A stretch of DNA of 49,130 bases, taken from positions 1 to 49,130 of the forward strand of contig CAZUZS010000032.1 in the NCBI GenBank assembly GCA_964624795.1, given 5' to 3'. The translations under genes were made by a program, and so were the position numbers. The stretch is from CAZUZS01 sp964624795 (GTDB lineage: Bacteria > Calditrichota > Calditrichia > RBG-13-44-9). The stretch's first letter is position 1. The number at the start of each line of letters is the position of its first letter. Shown here in pieces: positions 16,323-25,378 of the stretch. The notes under the pieces were generated by a model. It did not search any database. It was not told where the DNA came from and worked only from the letters and a program-made list of their open reading frames with translations.

Positions 16323-16948
16323 TGTGCCAACACCTCATTTACGACCTCAACGGCCCCTTTTTGGAAGATGATATACTGTGCATTTGCTAAATCGTATACA
16401 GAAAATTCGGGCGCCCGCTGCACTACGGCGTATGGAATATTTCTCGCTGAGAGTACCAGGTTCTTCTCCAATGCTGCGGTAACAATCAACACTTTTGTTG
16501 TGTCCAGCTTAAGGTTTCGCAGTAATTCCTGCACCCGGTTGGTTTTAGGCTCATCGAACGAAAAATCTTCTACTACCACGATTTTATCATCCATGGCACG
16601 TGCCGAAAGCACGGACCGGCGCGCGAGCTTTTGCACCTTTTTGGGAAGATCCTGGCGATAATCCCGTGGCTTTGGGCCATGCGCTATTCCACCGCCAACC
16701 ATATGTGGAGCCCGGATTGTTCCCTGCCGGGCACGGCCTGTTCCTTTTTGCCGGAACGGTTTTCTACCGCCCCCGGACACTTCAGCACGGGTCTTTGCTG
16801 AATGCGTACCCTGCCGCTGATTTGCCAGGTAGGCTTTCACTGCCAGGTATACCGTATGCTCATTAGGCTTAATCTCAAAAACATCGGGATTCAGTGTCAC
16901 TTTTTCCCGCGATTTTGTCCCGTCAAATTTATAAACATTCAGTTCCAT
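16319..16948 (-). CDS. rplD: 50S ribosomal protein L4
   Basis: L4 lines the exit tunnel; in E. coli it also represses its own S10 operon. The 209-residue protein has the extended tunnel loop with SGGGRKPFRQKGTGRARQGT and the globular domain with VVVEDFSFDEPKTNRVQELL. It lies between rplC and rplW. Whether autoregulation exists here cannot be told: the leader that L4 binds in E. coli would be upstream of rpsJ, where only 17 bp separate it from fusA. Confidence 0.98.
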   Translation of the reverse strand: MELNVYKFDGTKSREKVTLNPDVFEIKPNEHTVYLAVKAYLANQRQGTHSAKTRAEVSGGGRKPFRQKGTGRARQGTIRAPHMVGGGIAHGPKPRDYRQDLPKKVQKLARRSVLSARAMDDKIVVVEDFSFDEPKTNRVQELLRNLKLDTTKVLIVTAALEKNLVLSARNIPYAVVQRAPEFSVYDLANAQYIIFQKGAVEVVNEVLAQ

Positions 16949-16978
16949 CGCATCTATCCGTAGTTATTCACATTCACT

Positions 16979-17599
16979 TTAAATTTTGTAAATCTCAATA
17001 TAGTTGTTTCTCGCGCCCGGAACAGCACCCCTTATGAATAGCAGGTTTTTTTCCGCATCCACCTTCACCACGGTCAGACCTCGCGTAGAAACCCGTTTGT
17101 TTCCAAGGCGTCCCGCCATCCGAAGCCCCTTGTAAACGCGGGACGGATCGGAACTCTGGCCGAGTGAACCGGGAGCCCGGAGCCGGTCGGACTGACCGTG
17201 ACTTACCGGACCACCGCCGAAATGATGGCGCTTGATTACCCCGGCAAAACCCCGTCCCTTGCTGAGTCCGGATACCTTTACCTTCTCGCCAGCCTGAAAA
17301 AAATCCACGGATATTACATCGCCGGTCTTTAATTCCTTGTCCTCGAATGGCGGGAATTCCCGAAGTCGCTGCAGAACCGGAAGATCGTGCTTCTTAAGTT
17401 GGCCCAGCACCGGTTTGGAAACATTCTTTTCCTTCCTGGCACCAAATCCCAGTTGAACTGCATCGTATCCGTCTTTTTCAGCAGTCTTTACCCGGGTGAC
17501 ATAGCAAGGCCCGGCTTCAATTACCGTAACCGGCACCATATTGCCTAAATCGTCAAAAATTCTTGTCATTCCGAGTTTTTTTCCCAGCATACCGCTCAT
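16979..17599 (-). CDS. rplC: 50S ribosomal protein L3
   Basis: L3 is an early assembly protein whose loop reaches the peptidyl transferase centre. From ATG 17599 it is 206 residues, starting MSGMLGKKLGMTRIFDDLGN. Another ATG (17602) and a TTG (17614) lie just upstream. The ribosome binding site GGAG is best spaced (6 nt) for 17599. The conserved loop is seen as GFAGVIKRHHFGGGPVSHGQ and the C-terminal KRVSTRGLTVVKVD. It lies between rpsJ and rplD. Confidence 0.97.
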   Translation of the reverse strand: MSGMLGKKLGMTRIFDDLGNMVPVTVIEAGPCYVTRVKTAEKDGYDAVQLGFGARKEKNVSKPVLGQLKKHDLPVLQRLREFPPFEDKELKTGDVISVDFFQAGEKVKVSGLSKGRGFAGVIKRHHFGGGPVSHGQSDRLRAPGSLGQSSDPSRVYKGLRMAGRLGNKRVSTRGLTVVKVDAEKNLLFIRGAVPGARNNYIEIYKI

Positions 17600-17626
17600 C
17601 ATTCTCTCCAACAAATTATCTGGTTG

Positions 17627-17935
17627 TCATGTCTTGATCTCAATATCGACGCCTGCCGGTAATTCGAGCTTCATCAACTGATCGATGGTCTTGTTCGTAG
17701 CGTTATGAATATCGATTAACCGTTTATGGACGCGAAGTTCGAACTGTTCCCGGGATTTCTTGTCAACATGCGGAGACCGCAATACCGTAAAAACACTGCG
17801 TTTGGTTGGCAGAGGAATTGGTCCCGAAATCAGCGCACCTGTTGCTTTGGCGGTTGTAATAATCTTCTCTGCCGATTTGTCGATTAGATGATAATCATAA
17901 GCTTTCAATTTAATACGAATACTCTGTCCAGGCAC
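17627..17935 (-). CDS. rpsJ: 30S ribosomal protein S10 (NusE)
   Basis: S10 works in the 30S head and, as NusE, in transcription antitermination with NusB and NusG. The 102-residue protein starts MPGQSIRIKLKAYDYHLIDK. It has GPIPLPTKRSVFTVLRSPHV and KKSREQFELRVHKRLIDI. Length is exactly standard. It follows fusA by 17 bp: the tufA gene that often sits here is absent. Confidence 0.98.
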   Translation of the reverse strand: MPGQSIRIKLKAYDYHLIDKSAEKIITTAKATGALISGPIPLPTKRSVFTVLRSPHVDKKSREQFELRVHKRLIDIHNATNKTIDQLMKLELPAGVDIEIKT

Positions 17936-17952
17936 GGTTGAACCCTCTTTAA

Positions 17953-20040
17953 TTATTTCTTTTTACCAAGAATTTTTTCGATGATCTCGTCTGTAATACT
18001 TTCCGGCATCACATTATAATGGTCAAACTGCATGGTATAAACTGCCCGCCCCTGTGTTAATGAGCGCAACGACGTTGCATATCCAAACATCTCACTCAGC
18101 GGAACGTGCGACTCAATAACCTGCGCGTCTTTGCGCGGCAAAATTCCCGAAACCTTACCCCTGCGTGAATTCAAATCACCGATTACATCTCCCATATATT
18201 CTTCCGGCACCACTACTTCAACTGCCATGATGGGTTCGAGCAAAACGGCACCGGCCTTCTGCATTGCACTTTTAAAGGCCATGGAACCTGCAATACGAAA
18301 TGCCAGTTCGCTGCTGTCCACCGCATGAAAAGAACCGTCGATCAGACGAACCTTTACATCCACCACCGGGTAGCCGGCCAAAACGCCGTTTTTGGTAGCA
18401 TCTTCGACACCGGACTTCACCGATGGAATAAATTCTTTGGGAATTACGCCACCCACGATCTTATTCTCAAATTCGAATCCTTTGCCCTTCTCGTTCGGCT
18501 CCACCTCAATAACCACATGACCGTACTGCCCTTTGCCGCCGGATTGCCGGATGAATTTGCCTTCGGTACTGACCGCCCGGGTAAGAGTTTCTTTGTATGC
18601 AACCTGCGGCTTGCCGACACGTGCTCCAACCTTGAATTCGCGCAGCAGACGGTCGATAATGATCTCAAGATGCAACTCTCCCATCCCGCTGATGAGCGTC
18701 TGCCCGGTCTCTTCATCCGTGGCAACCCGGAATGTAGGATCTTCGTCGCTAAGCTTGGCCAAAGATTCGCTGAGCTTTTCCTGGTCAGCCTTGGATTTCG
18801 GCTCAATCGCCACCGAGATTACCGGCTCCGGGAATACCATCGATTCCAGGACAATGGGTTTGTCCGAAGCGCAAAGCGTCTCGCCAGTGTGTGTAAATTT
18901 TAATCCAACCGCAGCAGCAATATCGCCGGTAGCAACCTCCTCGATGTCCTCACGGTGGTTGGCGTGCATCTGCAGTATGCGGCCCAGCCGCTCTTTCTTT
19001 TCACTGGTGGTATTGTAGATGTAAGATCCAGCCTTCGCCACTCCGGAATAGACCCGGAAATATGTCAATTTTCCCACATAAGGGTCGGTCGTAATTTTAA
19101 ATGCCAATGCAGAGAACGGCTCATCATCAGAAACTTGCCGGGCAACCTCTTTTTCCGAACGTGGATCGATCCCCGCCACCGGCGGAACATCCATGGGCGC
19201 CGGCAAGTAGTGCACAACCGCATCCAGGAGTCGCTGAACCCCTTTATTTTTGAATGCCGATCCCAACAAAATGGGAACAATGTCATTTTTCAGAGTACCC
19301 TTCCGGATCGCCGCCCGCAGCTCTTGCTCCGAGATATCGCCGCCGTCTAAGTATTTTTCCATAAGGTGGTCATCAAATTCGGAAGCAACCTCCAGCAGGT
19401 TATTTCTGTATTCGTCTACGCGACTCTGCAGGTCGCGCGGTATATCCTGCTCAATCCAGGTTGAACCGAGACTGGACTCATCGTAAATCACCGCGCGCAT
19501 TTTCACCAGGTCCACCAGTCCCGTAAAGAGATCGCCTTCACCCAGCGGGATTTGCAGTGGCACAGGCCTGGCACCCAGGCGAATCTTGATCATTTCCACT
19601 ACATTATAAAAATCGGCCCCGATGCGATCCATTTTATTCACAAAGGCTATTCTGGGCACGTTGTATTTGTTTGCCTGCCGCCACACGGTTTCCGATTGCG
19701 GTTCAACACCTCCAACTGCGCAAAACAAAGCAACTGCCCCGTCCAGAACTCGCAAAGAGCGCTCGACTTCGGCAGTGAAGTCCACATGGCCGGGTGTATC
19801 GATTATATTAATTCGGTGATCACTCCAGAGGCAGGTAGTCGCTGCTGAAGTAATGGTAATGCCGCGCTCTTTCTCCTGCTCCATCCAATCCATAGTTGCG
19901 GATCCTTCATGCACTTCACCCATCCGATGCAGGCGTCCCGTATAATACAGGATTCGCTCTGTCGTGGTGGTTTTACCGGCATCGATATGTGCCATAATGC
20001 CGATATTGCGTATTTTATTTAAAGGATACCGCTTTGCCAT
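17953..20040 (-). CDS. fusA: Elongation factor G
   Basis: EF-G is the GTPase that drives translocation and, with RRF, ribosome recycling. The 695-residue protein has the GTPase motifs AHIDAGKTT (residues 17-25), DTPGHVDF and NKMDR, followed by domains II to V. Domain IV is seen as FIRQSGGKGQYGHVVIEVEP, and domain V ends near YATSLRSLTQGRAVYTMQFD. No domain is missing. It lies between rpsG and rpsJ, in the str order rpsL-rpsG-fusA without tuf. Confidence 0.98.
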   Translation of the reverse strand: MAKRYPLNKIRNIGIMAHIDAGKTTTTERILYYTGRLHRMGEVHEGSATMDWMEQEKERGITITSAATTCLWSDHRINIIDTPGHVDFTAEVERSLRVLDGAVALFCAVGGVEPQSETVWRQANKYNVPRIAFVNKMDRIGADFYNVVEMIKIRLGARPVPLQIPLGEGDLFTGLVDLVKMRAVIYDESSLGSTWIEQDIPRDLQSRVDEYRNNLLEVASEFDDHLMEKYLDGGDISEQELRAAIRKGTLKNDIVPILLGSAFKNKGVQRLLDAVVHYLPAPMDVPPVAGIDPRSEKEVARQVSDDEPFSALAFKITTDPYVGKLTYFRVYSGVAKAGSYIYNTTSEKKERLGRILQMHANHREDIEEVATGDIAAAVGLKFTHTGETLCASDKPIVLESMVFPEPVISVAIEPKSKADQEKLSESLAKLSDEDPTFRVATDEETGQTLISGMGELHLEIIIDRLLREFKVGARVGKPQVAYKETLTRAVSTEGKFIRQSGGKGQYGHVVIEVEPNEKGKGFEFENKIVGGVIPKEFIPSVKSGVEDATKNGVLAGYPVVDVKVRLIDGSFHAVDSSELAFRIAGSMAFKSAMQKAGAVLLEPIMAVEVVVPEEYMGDVIGDLNSRRGKVSGILPRKDAQVIESHVPLSEMFGYATSLRSLTQGRAVYTMQFDHYNVMPESITDEIIEKILGKKK

Positions 20041-20079
20041 TAACCTTTTACTCCAAGAAACATCTTTTCAACGAGACCA

Positions 20080-20547
20080 TTACCACCGGAAATGAGCAAA
20101 TGCTCTGTTGGCTTCCGCCATCCGGTGCGTGTCATCTTTTTTCTTAATTGTGGTGCCCTCGCCTTTATAGGCGGCCATCATTTCATTCGCCAACCGCTCG
20201 GCCATTGTCCGCTCCGAACGATTCCGGGAGAAACTAACCAGCCAACGGATTGCCAGAGAGCGCCGCCGTTTTTCACGTACCTCTACCGGAACCTGGTAGG
20301 TCGCGCCGCCAACGCGGCGGGAGCGCACTTCCAGGACGGGGGCTGCATTGTCCATCGCCTTCTTGAACACTTCCAGCGGGTCTTTCTTCAGTTTCTGCTC
20401 AATTATATCCATCGCCGTGTAGAATATCTGTTCCGCCACACTCTTTTTCCCCTTGAGCATCAGCCCATTGATAAATTTGCCTACGAGCTGGCTCTTGTAT
20501 TTCGGATCAGGCAGAACTTTTCTTTCAGGTGCTTTTCTTCTTCTCAT
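20080..20547 (-). CDS. rpsG: 30S ribosomal protein S7
   Basis: S7 initiates assembly of the 30S head and lies at the E site; in E. coli it represses the str operon. The 155-residue protein starts MRRRKAPERKVLPDPKYKSQ. It has KFINGLMLKGKKSVAEQIFY and RRVGGATYQVPVEVREKRRR. It ends KKDDTHRMAEANRAFAHFRW. Length is standard. The 18-bp gap from rpsL leaves no room for the S7-binding intercistronic hairpin known in E. coli. Confidence 0.98.
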   Translation of the reverse strand: MRRRKAPERKVLPDPKYKSQLVGKFINGLMLKGKKSVAEQIFYTAMDIIEQKLKKDPLEVFKKAMDNAAPVLEVRSRRVGGATYQVPVEVREKRRRSLAIRWLVSFSRNRSERTMAERLANEMMAAYKGEGTTIKKKDDTHRMAEANRAFAHFRW

Positions 20548-20565
20548 GTAAACCCCAAATACTTT

Positions 20566-20940
20566 TTATTTCTTTGGCCGTTTAGTTCCGTATTTCGAAC
20601 GACTCTGTTTGCGGTCGTTCACGCCGCTGGTATCCAGTGTTCCGCGGATAATGTGATACCGGACGCCTGGCAAATCCTTAACGCGCCCTCCCCTTATCAT
20701 GACAATTGAGTGCTCCTGCAAATTATGGCCCTCTCCCGGGATATACGCGGTCACTTCAATGCCGTTCGATAAGCGAACACGTGCAACTTTTCGCAGTGCC
20801 GAATTGGGCTTTTTGGGTGTGGTCGTATAAACTCGCGTACAAACACCTCTCTTTTGAGGTGAACCACCCAGTGCGGGAGCTTTGTTCTTCTTTTCAACCT
20901 GCTTCCGCCCGCTCCGAACTAACTGATTAATCGTTGGCAA
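20566..20940 (-). CDS. rpsL: 30S ribosomal protein S12
   Basis: S12 controls decoding accuracy at the A site. The likely start is TTG at 20940, giving MPTINQLVRSGRKQ (124 residues), the family's usual N-terminus; GTG at 20943 would add one residue. GGAG lies 6 nt before the TTG but only 3 nt before the GTG. The streptomycin-relevant lysines in TPKKPNSALRK and GRVKDLPGVRYH are both wild type, and the Asp that can be methylthiolated (KDLPG) is present. It follows rpoC by about 100 bp. Confidence 0.97.
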   Translation of the reverse strand: MPTINQLVRSGRKQVEKKNKAPALGGSPQKRGVCTRVYTTTPKKPNSALRKVARVRLSNGIEVTAYIPGEGHNLQEHSIVMIRGGRVKDLPGVRYHIIRGTLDTSGVNDRKQSRSKYGTKRPKK

Positions 20941-21042
20941 CACAATCTCCTTAGAATTAATTCCAAAAAAGTCACAGATTTAAAATTTAATATTCCAACC
21001 TTAATTTACCAAACTCTTTTTAAATTTCCTTCGTATTCAACA

Positions 21043-24000
21043 CTACTTTGCCGGCACTGTTTCAGGTACTTCTTCCTCTTCTCCGGTTTCCGCTTCCGTC
21101 TTGGTTTCCACCTGCAATTGCTTGAATTTCGTAAGACCGGTTCCAACGGGTATCAGGTTTCCAACAATAACGTTTTCTTTCAACCCAAAGAGGAAATCCA
21201 CTTTACCGGCCACAGCAGCTTCCGTCAATACGCGGGTCGTTTCCTGGAACGATGCGGCGCTGATAAAGCTGTCCGTTGTCAACGCAGCCTGGGTAATTCC
21301 CAGCAGGATCGGCTCCGATGTCGCCGGTTCCGCGGCCCGCGCTTCGGCGACTGCCTTCTCGTTCTTCTGAATCTGGCGGTTCGTATACTCAAATTTCATA
21401 CGATCCACCAGTTGCCGTTTTCGGAAACGCGAATCACCGGCTTCGGTGATCACTACCTTGTTGCGAATCTTGTCATTTTCGTCTTTAAAGATGAACTTAT
21501 TAATCGTATCCCCTTCAAGGAAACGTGTATCACCGGGATCCATTACCCGCACCCGCTGCATCATCTGGCGCACAATAACTTCTATGTGCTTGTCATCGAT
21601 GCTCACACCCTGCAGACGATAAACTTCCTGAATTTCGTTCACCAGGTATTCCTGCACCTTGTTCGGTCCTAAAATTTGCAGAATATCGTGGGGGGCAATG
21701 GAACCTTCAGTCAGCATTTCGCCGGCCTTCACGTAATCACCATTGTGAACTAGCACGTGCATACTATACGGCACTGAATATTTCTTCTGCTCCAGTGTTC
21801 CTTCCACAATAATTTCACGGATTCCGCGTTTGATGGTACCGAAGCGCACAACGCCGTCGATTTCGCTGACCACGGCTTGTTCTTTCGGTTTGCGGGCTTC
21901 GAAGAGTTCGGCCACCCGCGGCAGACCACCAGTGATGTCACGGGTTCGCCCGATTTCGCGCGGAATTCTGGCCAAAATCGTGCCGGCTTTGATTTTCTGT
22001 TCATTACTTACCCGGATCTGGGCTTTTACCGGCAGAATGTGAGTGGCCATCTCATTGCCGTCAGCATCCACGATCTTGAGATGTGGGCTGAGATTTTTAT
22101 TCCGGGATTCAATGATTACGCGCTGTTTCTGAAGCGTTTGTTCATCCAACTCCTCACGGGCCGTCACATTTTCTACGATATCAACGAACAACACCTGCCC
22201 CGGTCTCTCGGAGAGGATGACCGTGGAATAAGGATCCCATTCGAACAGAAGCTGCCCCCTCTTTACCATTTCGCCATCCTTTACCAGCACATTGGCACCG
22301 GCCTGGACGGTATATTTTATCTGTGAACGGTCCTGTTCATCCAGAATGTGAATCTTGCCATGTTGGCCCAGTGAGATCATCTTTTGGGTAATGTTTCCGT
22401 CTTCATCTTCTTCTTCGCCAAGAATGTTACGCAGGTTTTCAAATTTTACCTTTCCATCGAACCTGGACATGACCTGGCTTTGTGCCGCAATACGGCCGGC
22501 GATACCACCGATATGGAAAGTCCGCAGGGTAAGCTGGGTTCCCGGCTCGCCGATACTCTGTGCACCCATAATGCCCACCGCCTCGCCGATGTCTACCAGG
22601 CGTCCGGTAGCCAGGTTTCGCCCGTAACAGAGAGCGCAAACTCCGCGCTCCGACTCACAAGTCAAAACCGAACGAATTTTGATCGATTCAATCGCCGATT
22701 CTTCGACGCTGATCGCCTTCTCCTCGTCAATCAACTCACCGGCACTCACCAGCAGGTCGCCGGTCAGCGGATCGTAAACATCGTCCACCGCCACACGACC
22801 CAGAACACGATCTGCCAGGGATTCAATTATTCGCTCACCTTCCTTAATCGGGTAGGTTTCGATGCCCAGGATGGTACCGCAATCGAATTCGGTAATCATA
22901 ACATCCTGCGCCACATCCACCAGCCGCCGGGTAAGGTAACCGGCATCCGCGGTTTTCAGGGCGGTATCTGCCAGGCCCTTTCGTGCACCGTGCGTGGAAA
23001 TAAAGTATTCCTGAACCGTCAAACCTTCGAAAAAGTTTGCCGTAATCGGGTTCTCGATAATTTCTCCGGTTTGGCCGGTCAGCGTTTTCTGCGGCTTGGC
23101 CATCAGACCGCGCATCCCTGCCAACTGCCGGATCTGTTCACGGCTTCCCCGTGCGCCGGAATCGGACATCATGTATAATGAGTTAAATCCTTCTTTATGA
23201 TCTTTCAGAATCCGGAAAAGGTCCGCGGAAACCTGCTCGGTAACCCTCGTCCAGATGTCAATGACTTTGTTGTACCGCTCGCCATCTGTGATGATACCCA
23301 TCTGGTACTGGTTCTCCAGTTGTCGAACTTCATCGTAGGCCTTGTCGATTGTCGCGGTTTTGCTCTCCGGAATGACGATATCATCGAGGCCAATGCTGGA
23401 TCCAACCAGGGTAGAATAGCGGAATCCCAATTCTTTCAGTTTATCAAGGAACTGAACGGTGCGCAGATTGCCAATCTTCTTCATGATGGCAGAAATCAGC
23501 GGCTCAATTGCTTTTTTGGTCATCGGGTAATTGATATACCCCATTTCCGGCGGCACAATATCGTTAAACAGGACCCGGCCCACCGTGGTATCGACAATTT
23601 CGCCGTTTATCCGAACCTTGATCTTGGCATGCAAGTCGACCTTCTTCTCATTCAGCGCGATAATCACTTCCGTGGGAGATGAAAATATTTTGCCTTCGCC
23701 CAGCGCGCCGTTTTTTTCTTTGGTGATGTAGTAGCATCCCAGTACCATATCCTGCGAAGGAATTGCCAGCGGTCGCCCGTTGGCAGGAGAAAGGATGTTG
23801 TGAGAGGCCAGCATGAGCAGCCGGGCTTCCATCTGTGCTTCAAATGAAAGCGGCACGTGAACCGCCATCTGGTCACCGTCGAAGTCAGCGTTAAATGCGG
23901 CGCAAACCAGCGGGTGAATCTCGATTGCCTTTCCCTCGATAAGCACCGGCTGAAACGCCTGGATTCCCAGGCGGTGCAGTGTCGGCGCGCGATTGAGCAT

Positions 24001-25323
24001 AACGGGATGTTCCCGCACAATCTCTTCCAGCGCTTCAAACACCATGGCATCGCGTTTTTCGACGATGCGTTTGGCGCTTTTTACAGTCTTTACAACGCGG
24101 CGGTCCTGCAATTTGCGAATGATAAATGGCTTGAACAACTCTACGGCCATTTCCTTGGGAAGGCCGCATTCATACAATTTCAGCTTGGGGCCAACCACAA
24201 TAACCGAACGTCCGGAATAGTCCACACGCTTGCCCAACAGGTTGAGCCGGAAACGACCCTGTTTGCCGCGCAGCATGTCGGACAACGATTTCAACGGCCG
24301 GTTGCCGTCGCTGCGGACTGCAGTAGTGCGCTTGGTATTATCGAACAGGGCGTCGACCGCTTCCTGCAACATACGTTTTTCGTTGCGCAGAATGACTTCG
24401 GGAGCTTTTATATCAATAAGTTTCTTCAATCGGTTGTTGCGGATAATCACCCGCCGGTAAAGATCGTTGAGATCGCTGGTAGCAAAACGGCCGCCCTCCA
24501 GCGGTACCAGCGGCCGCAATTCCGGTGGAATAACCGGAATTACATCCATTACCATCCAATCCGGACGATTTTTCAACTCACCATTTTCGCGGGTACGAAA
24601 TGCTTCCACAACTTTCAGGCGTTTAAGCGCTTCATGCTTTTTCTGCTTGCTTTTCTCGGTTTTCATTACGTTGCGCAACTCTTCCGCAAGCTCGTCCACA
24701 TCAATTCGGCGCATCATTTCGCGAACTGCTTCCCCGCCCATTCCGGCGATGAACTTATCGGGATTATCATCCGGCAGGTTACGCTCTTCCGGCGAGAGAC
24801 CTTCCATAATGTTAAGGTATTCTTCTTCCAGAAGTACATCGCCCACCTTGAAGCTAGTCTTTCCCGGTTGAATCACAACGTAAGCTTCGTAATAGATTAT
24901 TTTTTCCAGATCCTTCGGCGAGATATTCAGAAGATAACCGATTTTGGTCGGGGTCGACCTGAAATACCATATATGAACAATTGGCACCGCCAGGCTGATG
25001 TGCCCCATTCTCTCGCGGCGAACCGCCTTAGTAGTAACTTCTACACCGCAACGGTCGCAGATAATGCCTTTATAACGAATACGTTTATATTTTCCGCAAT
25101 GACATTCCCAATCCTTAACCGGCCCGAAAATCTTCTCGCAAAACAAGCCATCTTTCTCCGGCTTGAACGAGCGGTAATTGATGGTTTCCGGCTTGGTGAC
25201 CTCTCCGTAGCTTTTCTCCAGAATTGCATTTGGCGAAGCCAGCCCGATTGAGATTTTCGAAATTTGACCTTTTTTAGGGAATGAATCGATGCTCAATCTT
25301 TCTTTGAGATCTACTTTATTCAT
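21043..25323 (-). CDS. rpoC: DNA-directed RNA polymerase subunit beta'
   Basis: The largest subunit of RNA polymerase holds the catalytic Mg2+. The 1,426-residue protein has the zinc-binding N-terminus (Cys74, Cys76, Cys89, Cys92) and the active-site loop NADFDGD at residues 478-484. The second zinc site is Cys815, Cys889, Cys896 and Cys899. The C-terminus has NVIVGNLIPVGTGL followed by an acidic tail rich in Glu and Thr. It lies 55 bp after rpoB. About 100 bp separate it from rpsL, and no terminator is seen there. Confidence 0.98.
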   Translation of the reverse strand: MNKVDLKERLSIDSFPKKGQISKISIGLASPNAILEKSYGEVTKPETINYRSFKPEKDGLFCEKIFGPVKDWECHCGKYKRIRYKGIICDRCGVEVTTKAVRRERMGHISLAVPIVHIWYFRSTPTKIGYLLNISPKDLEKIIYYEAYVVIQPGKTSFKVGDVLLEEEYLNIMEGLSPEERNLPDDNPDKFIAGMGGEAVREMMRRIDVDELAEELRNVMKTEKSKQKKHEALKRLKVVEAFRTRENGELKNRPDWMVMDVIPVIPPELRPLVPLEGGRFATSDLNDLYRRVIIRNNRLKKLIDIKAPEVILRNEKRMLQEAVDALFDNTKRTTAVRSDGNRPLKSLSDMLRGKQGRFRLNLLGKRVDYSGRSVIVVGPKLKLYECGLPKEMAVELFKPFIIRKLQDRRVVKTVKSAKRIVEKRDAMVFEALEEIVREHPVMLNRAPTLHRLGIQAFQPVLIEGKAIEIHPLVCAAFNADFDGDQMAVHVPLSFEAQMEARLLMLASHNILSPANGRPLAIPSQDMVLGCYYITKEKNGALGEGKIFSSPTEVIIALNEKKVDLHAKIKVRINGEIVDTTVGRVLFNDIVPPEMGYINYPMTKKAIEPLISAIMKKIGNLRTVQFLDKLKELGFRYSTLVGSSIGLDDIVIPESKTATIDKAYDEVRQLENQYQMGIITDGERYNKVIDIWTRVTEQVSADLFRILKDHKEGFNSLYMMSDSGARGSREQIRQLAGMRGLMAKPQKTLTGQTGEIIENPITANFFEGLTVQEYFISTHGARKGLADTALKTADAGYLTRRLVDVAQDVMITEFDCGTILGIETYPIKEGERIIESLADRVLGRVAVDDVYDPLTGDLLVSAGELIDEEKAISVEESAIESIKIRSVLTCESERGVCALCYGRNLATGRLVDIGEAVGIMGAQSIGEPGTQLTLRTFHIGGIAGRIAAQSQVMSRFDGKVKFENLRNILGEEEDEDGNITQKMISLGQHGKIHILDEQDRSQIKYTVQAGANVLVKDGEMVKRGQLLFEWDPYSTVILSERPGQVLFVDIVENVTAREELDEQTLQKQRVIIESRNKNLSPHLKIVDADGNEMATHILPVKAQIRVSNEQKIKAGTILARIPREIGRTRDITGGLPRVAELFEARKPKEQAVVSEIDGVVRFGTIKRGIREIIVEGTLEQKKYSVPYSMHVLVHNGDYVKAGEMLTEGSIAPHDILQILGPNKVQEYLVNEIQEVYRLQGVSIDDKHIEVIVRQMMQRVRVMDPGDTRFLEGDTINKFIFKDENDKIRNKVVITEAGDSRFRKRQLVDRMKFEYTNRQIQKNEKAVAEARAAEPATSEPILLGITQAALTTDSFISAASFQETTRVLTEAAVAGKVDFLFGLKENVIVGNLIPVGTGLTKFKQLQVETKTEAETGEEEEVPETVPAK

Positions 25324-25378
25324 AAATTATTAATCCTCTTTTTTAAAGAATAAAAGACACCCGATACTGAAAATTCTT

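Noticed and set aside
15399..16661. 420-codon plus-strand open frame opposite rplB, rplW and rplD
   Set aside because: It spans three well-supported ribosomal genes on the other strand and shows no family signature.
20944..21042. Terminator between rpoC and rpsL
   Set aside because: The spacer has AT-rich palindromic bits (AATTTAAATT-like) but no GC stem followed by a T-run.
23857..25251. 464-codon plus-strand open frame opposite rpoC
   Set aside because: It lies fully antisense to conserved rpoC sequence and its translation has no recognisable domain or ribosome binding site. Long antisense frames are common opposite GC-biased coding sequence.
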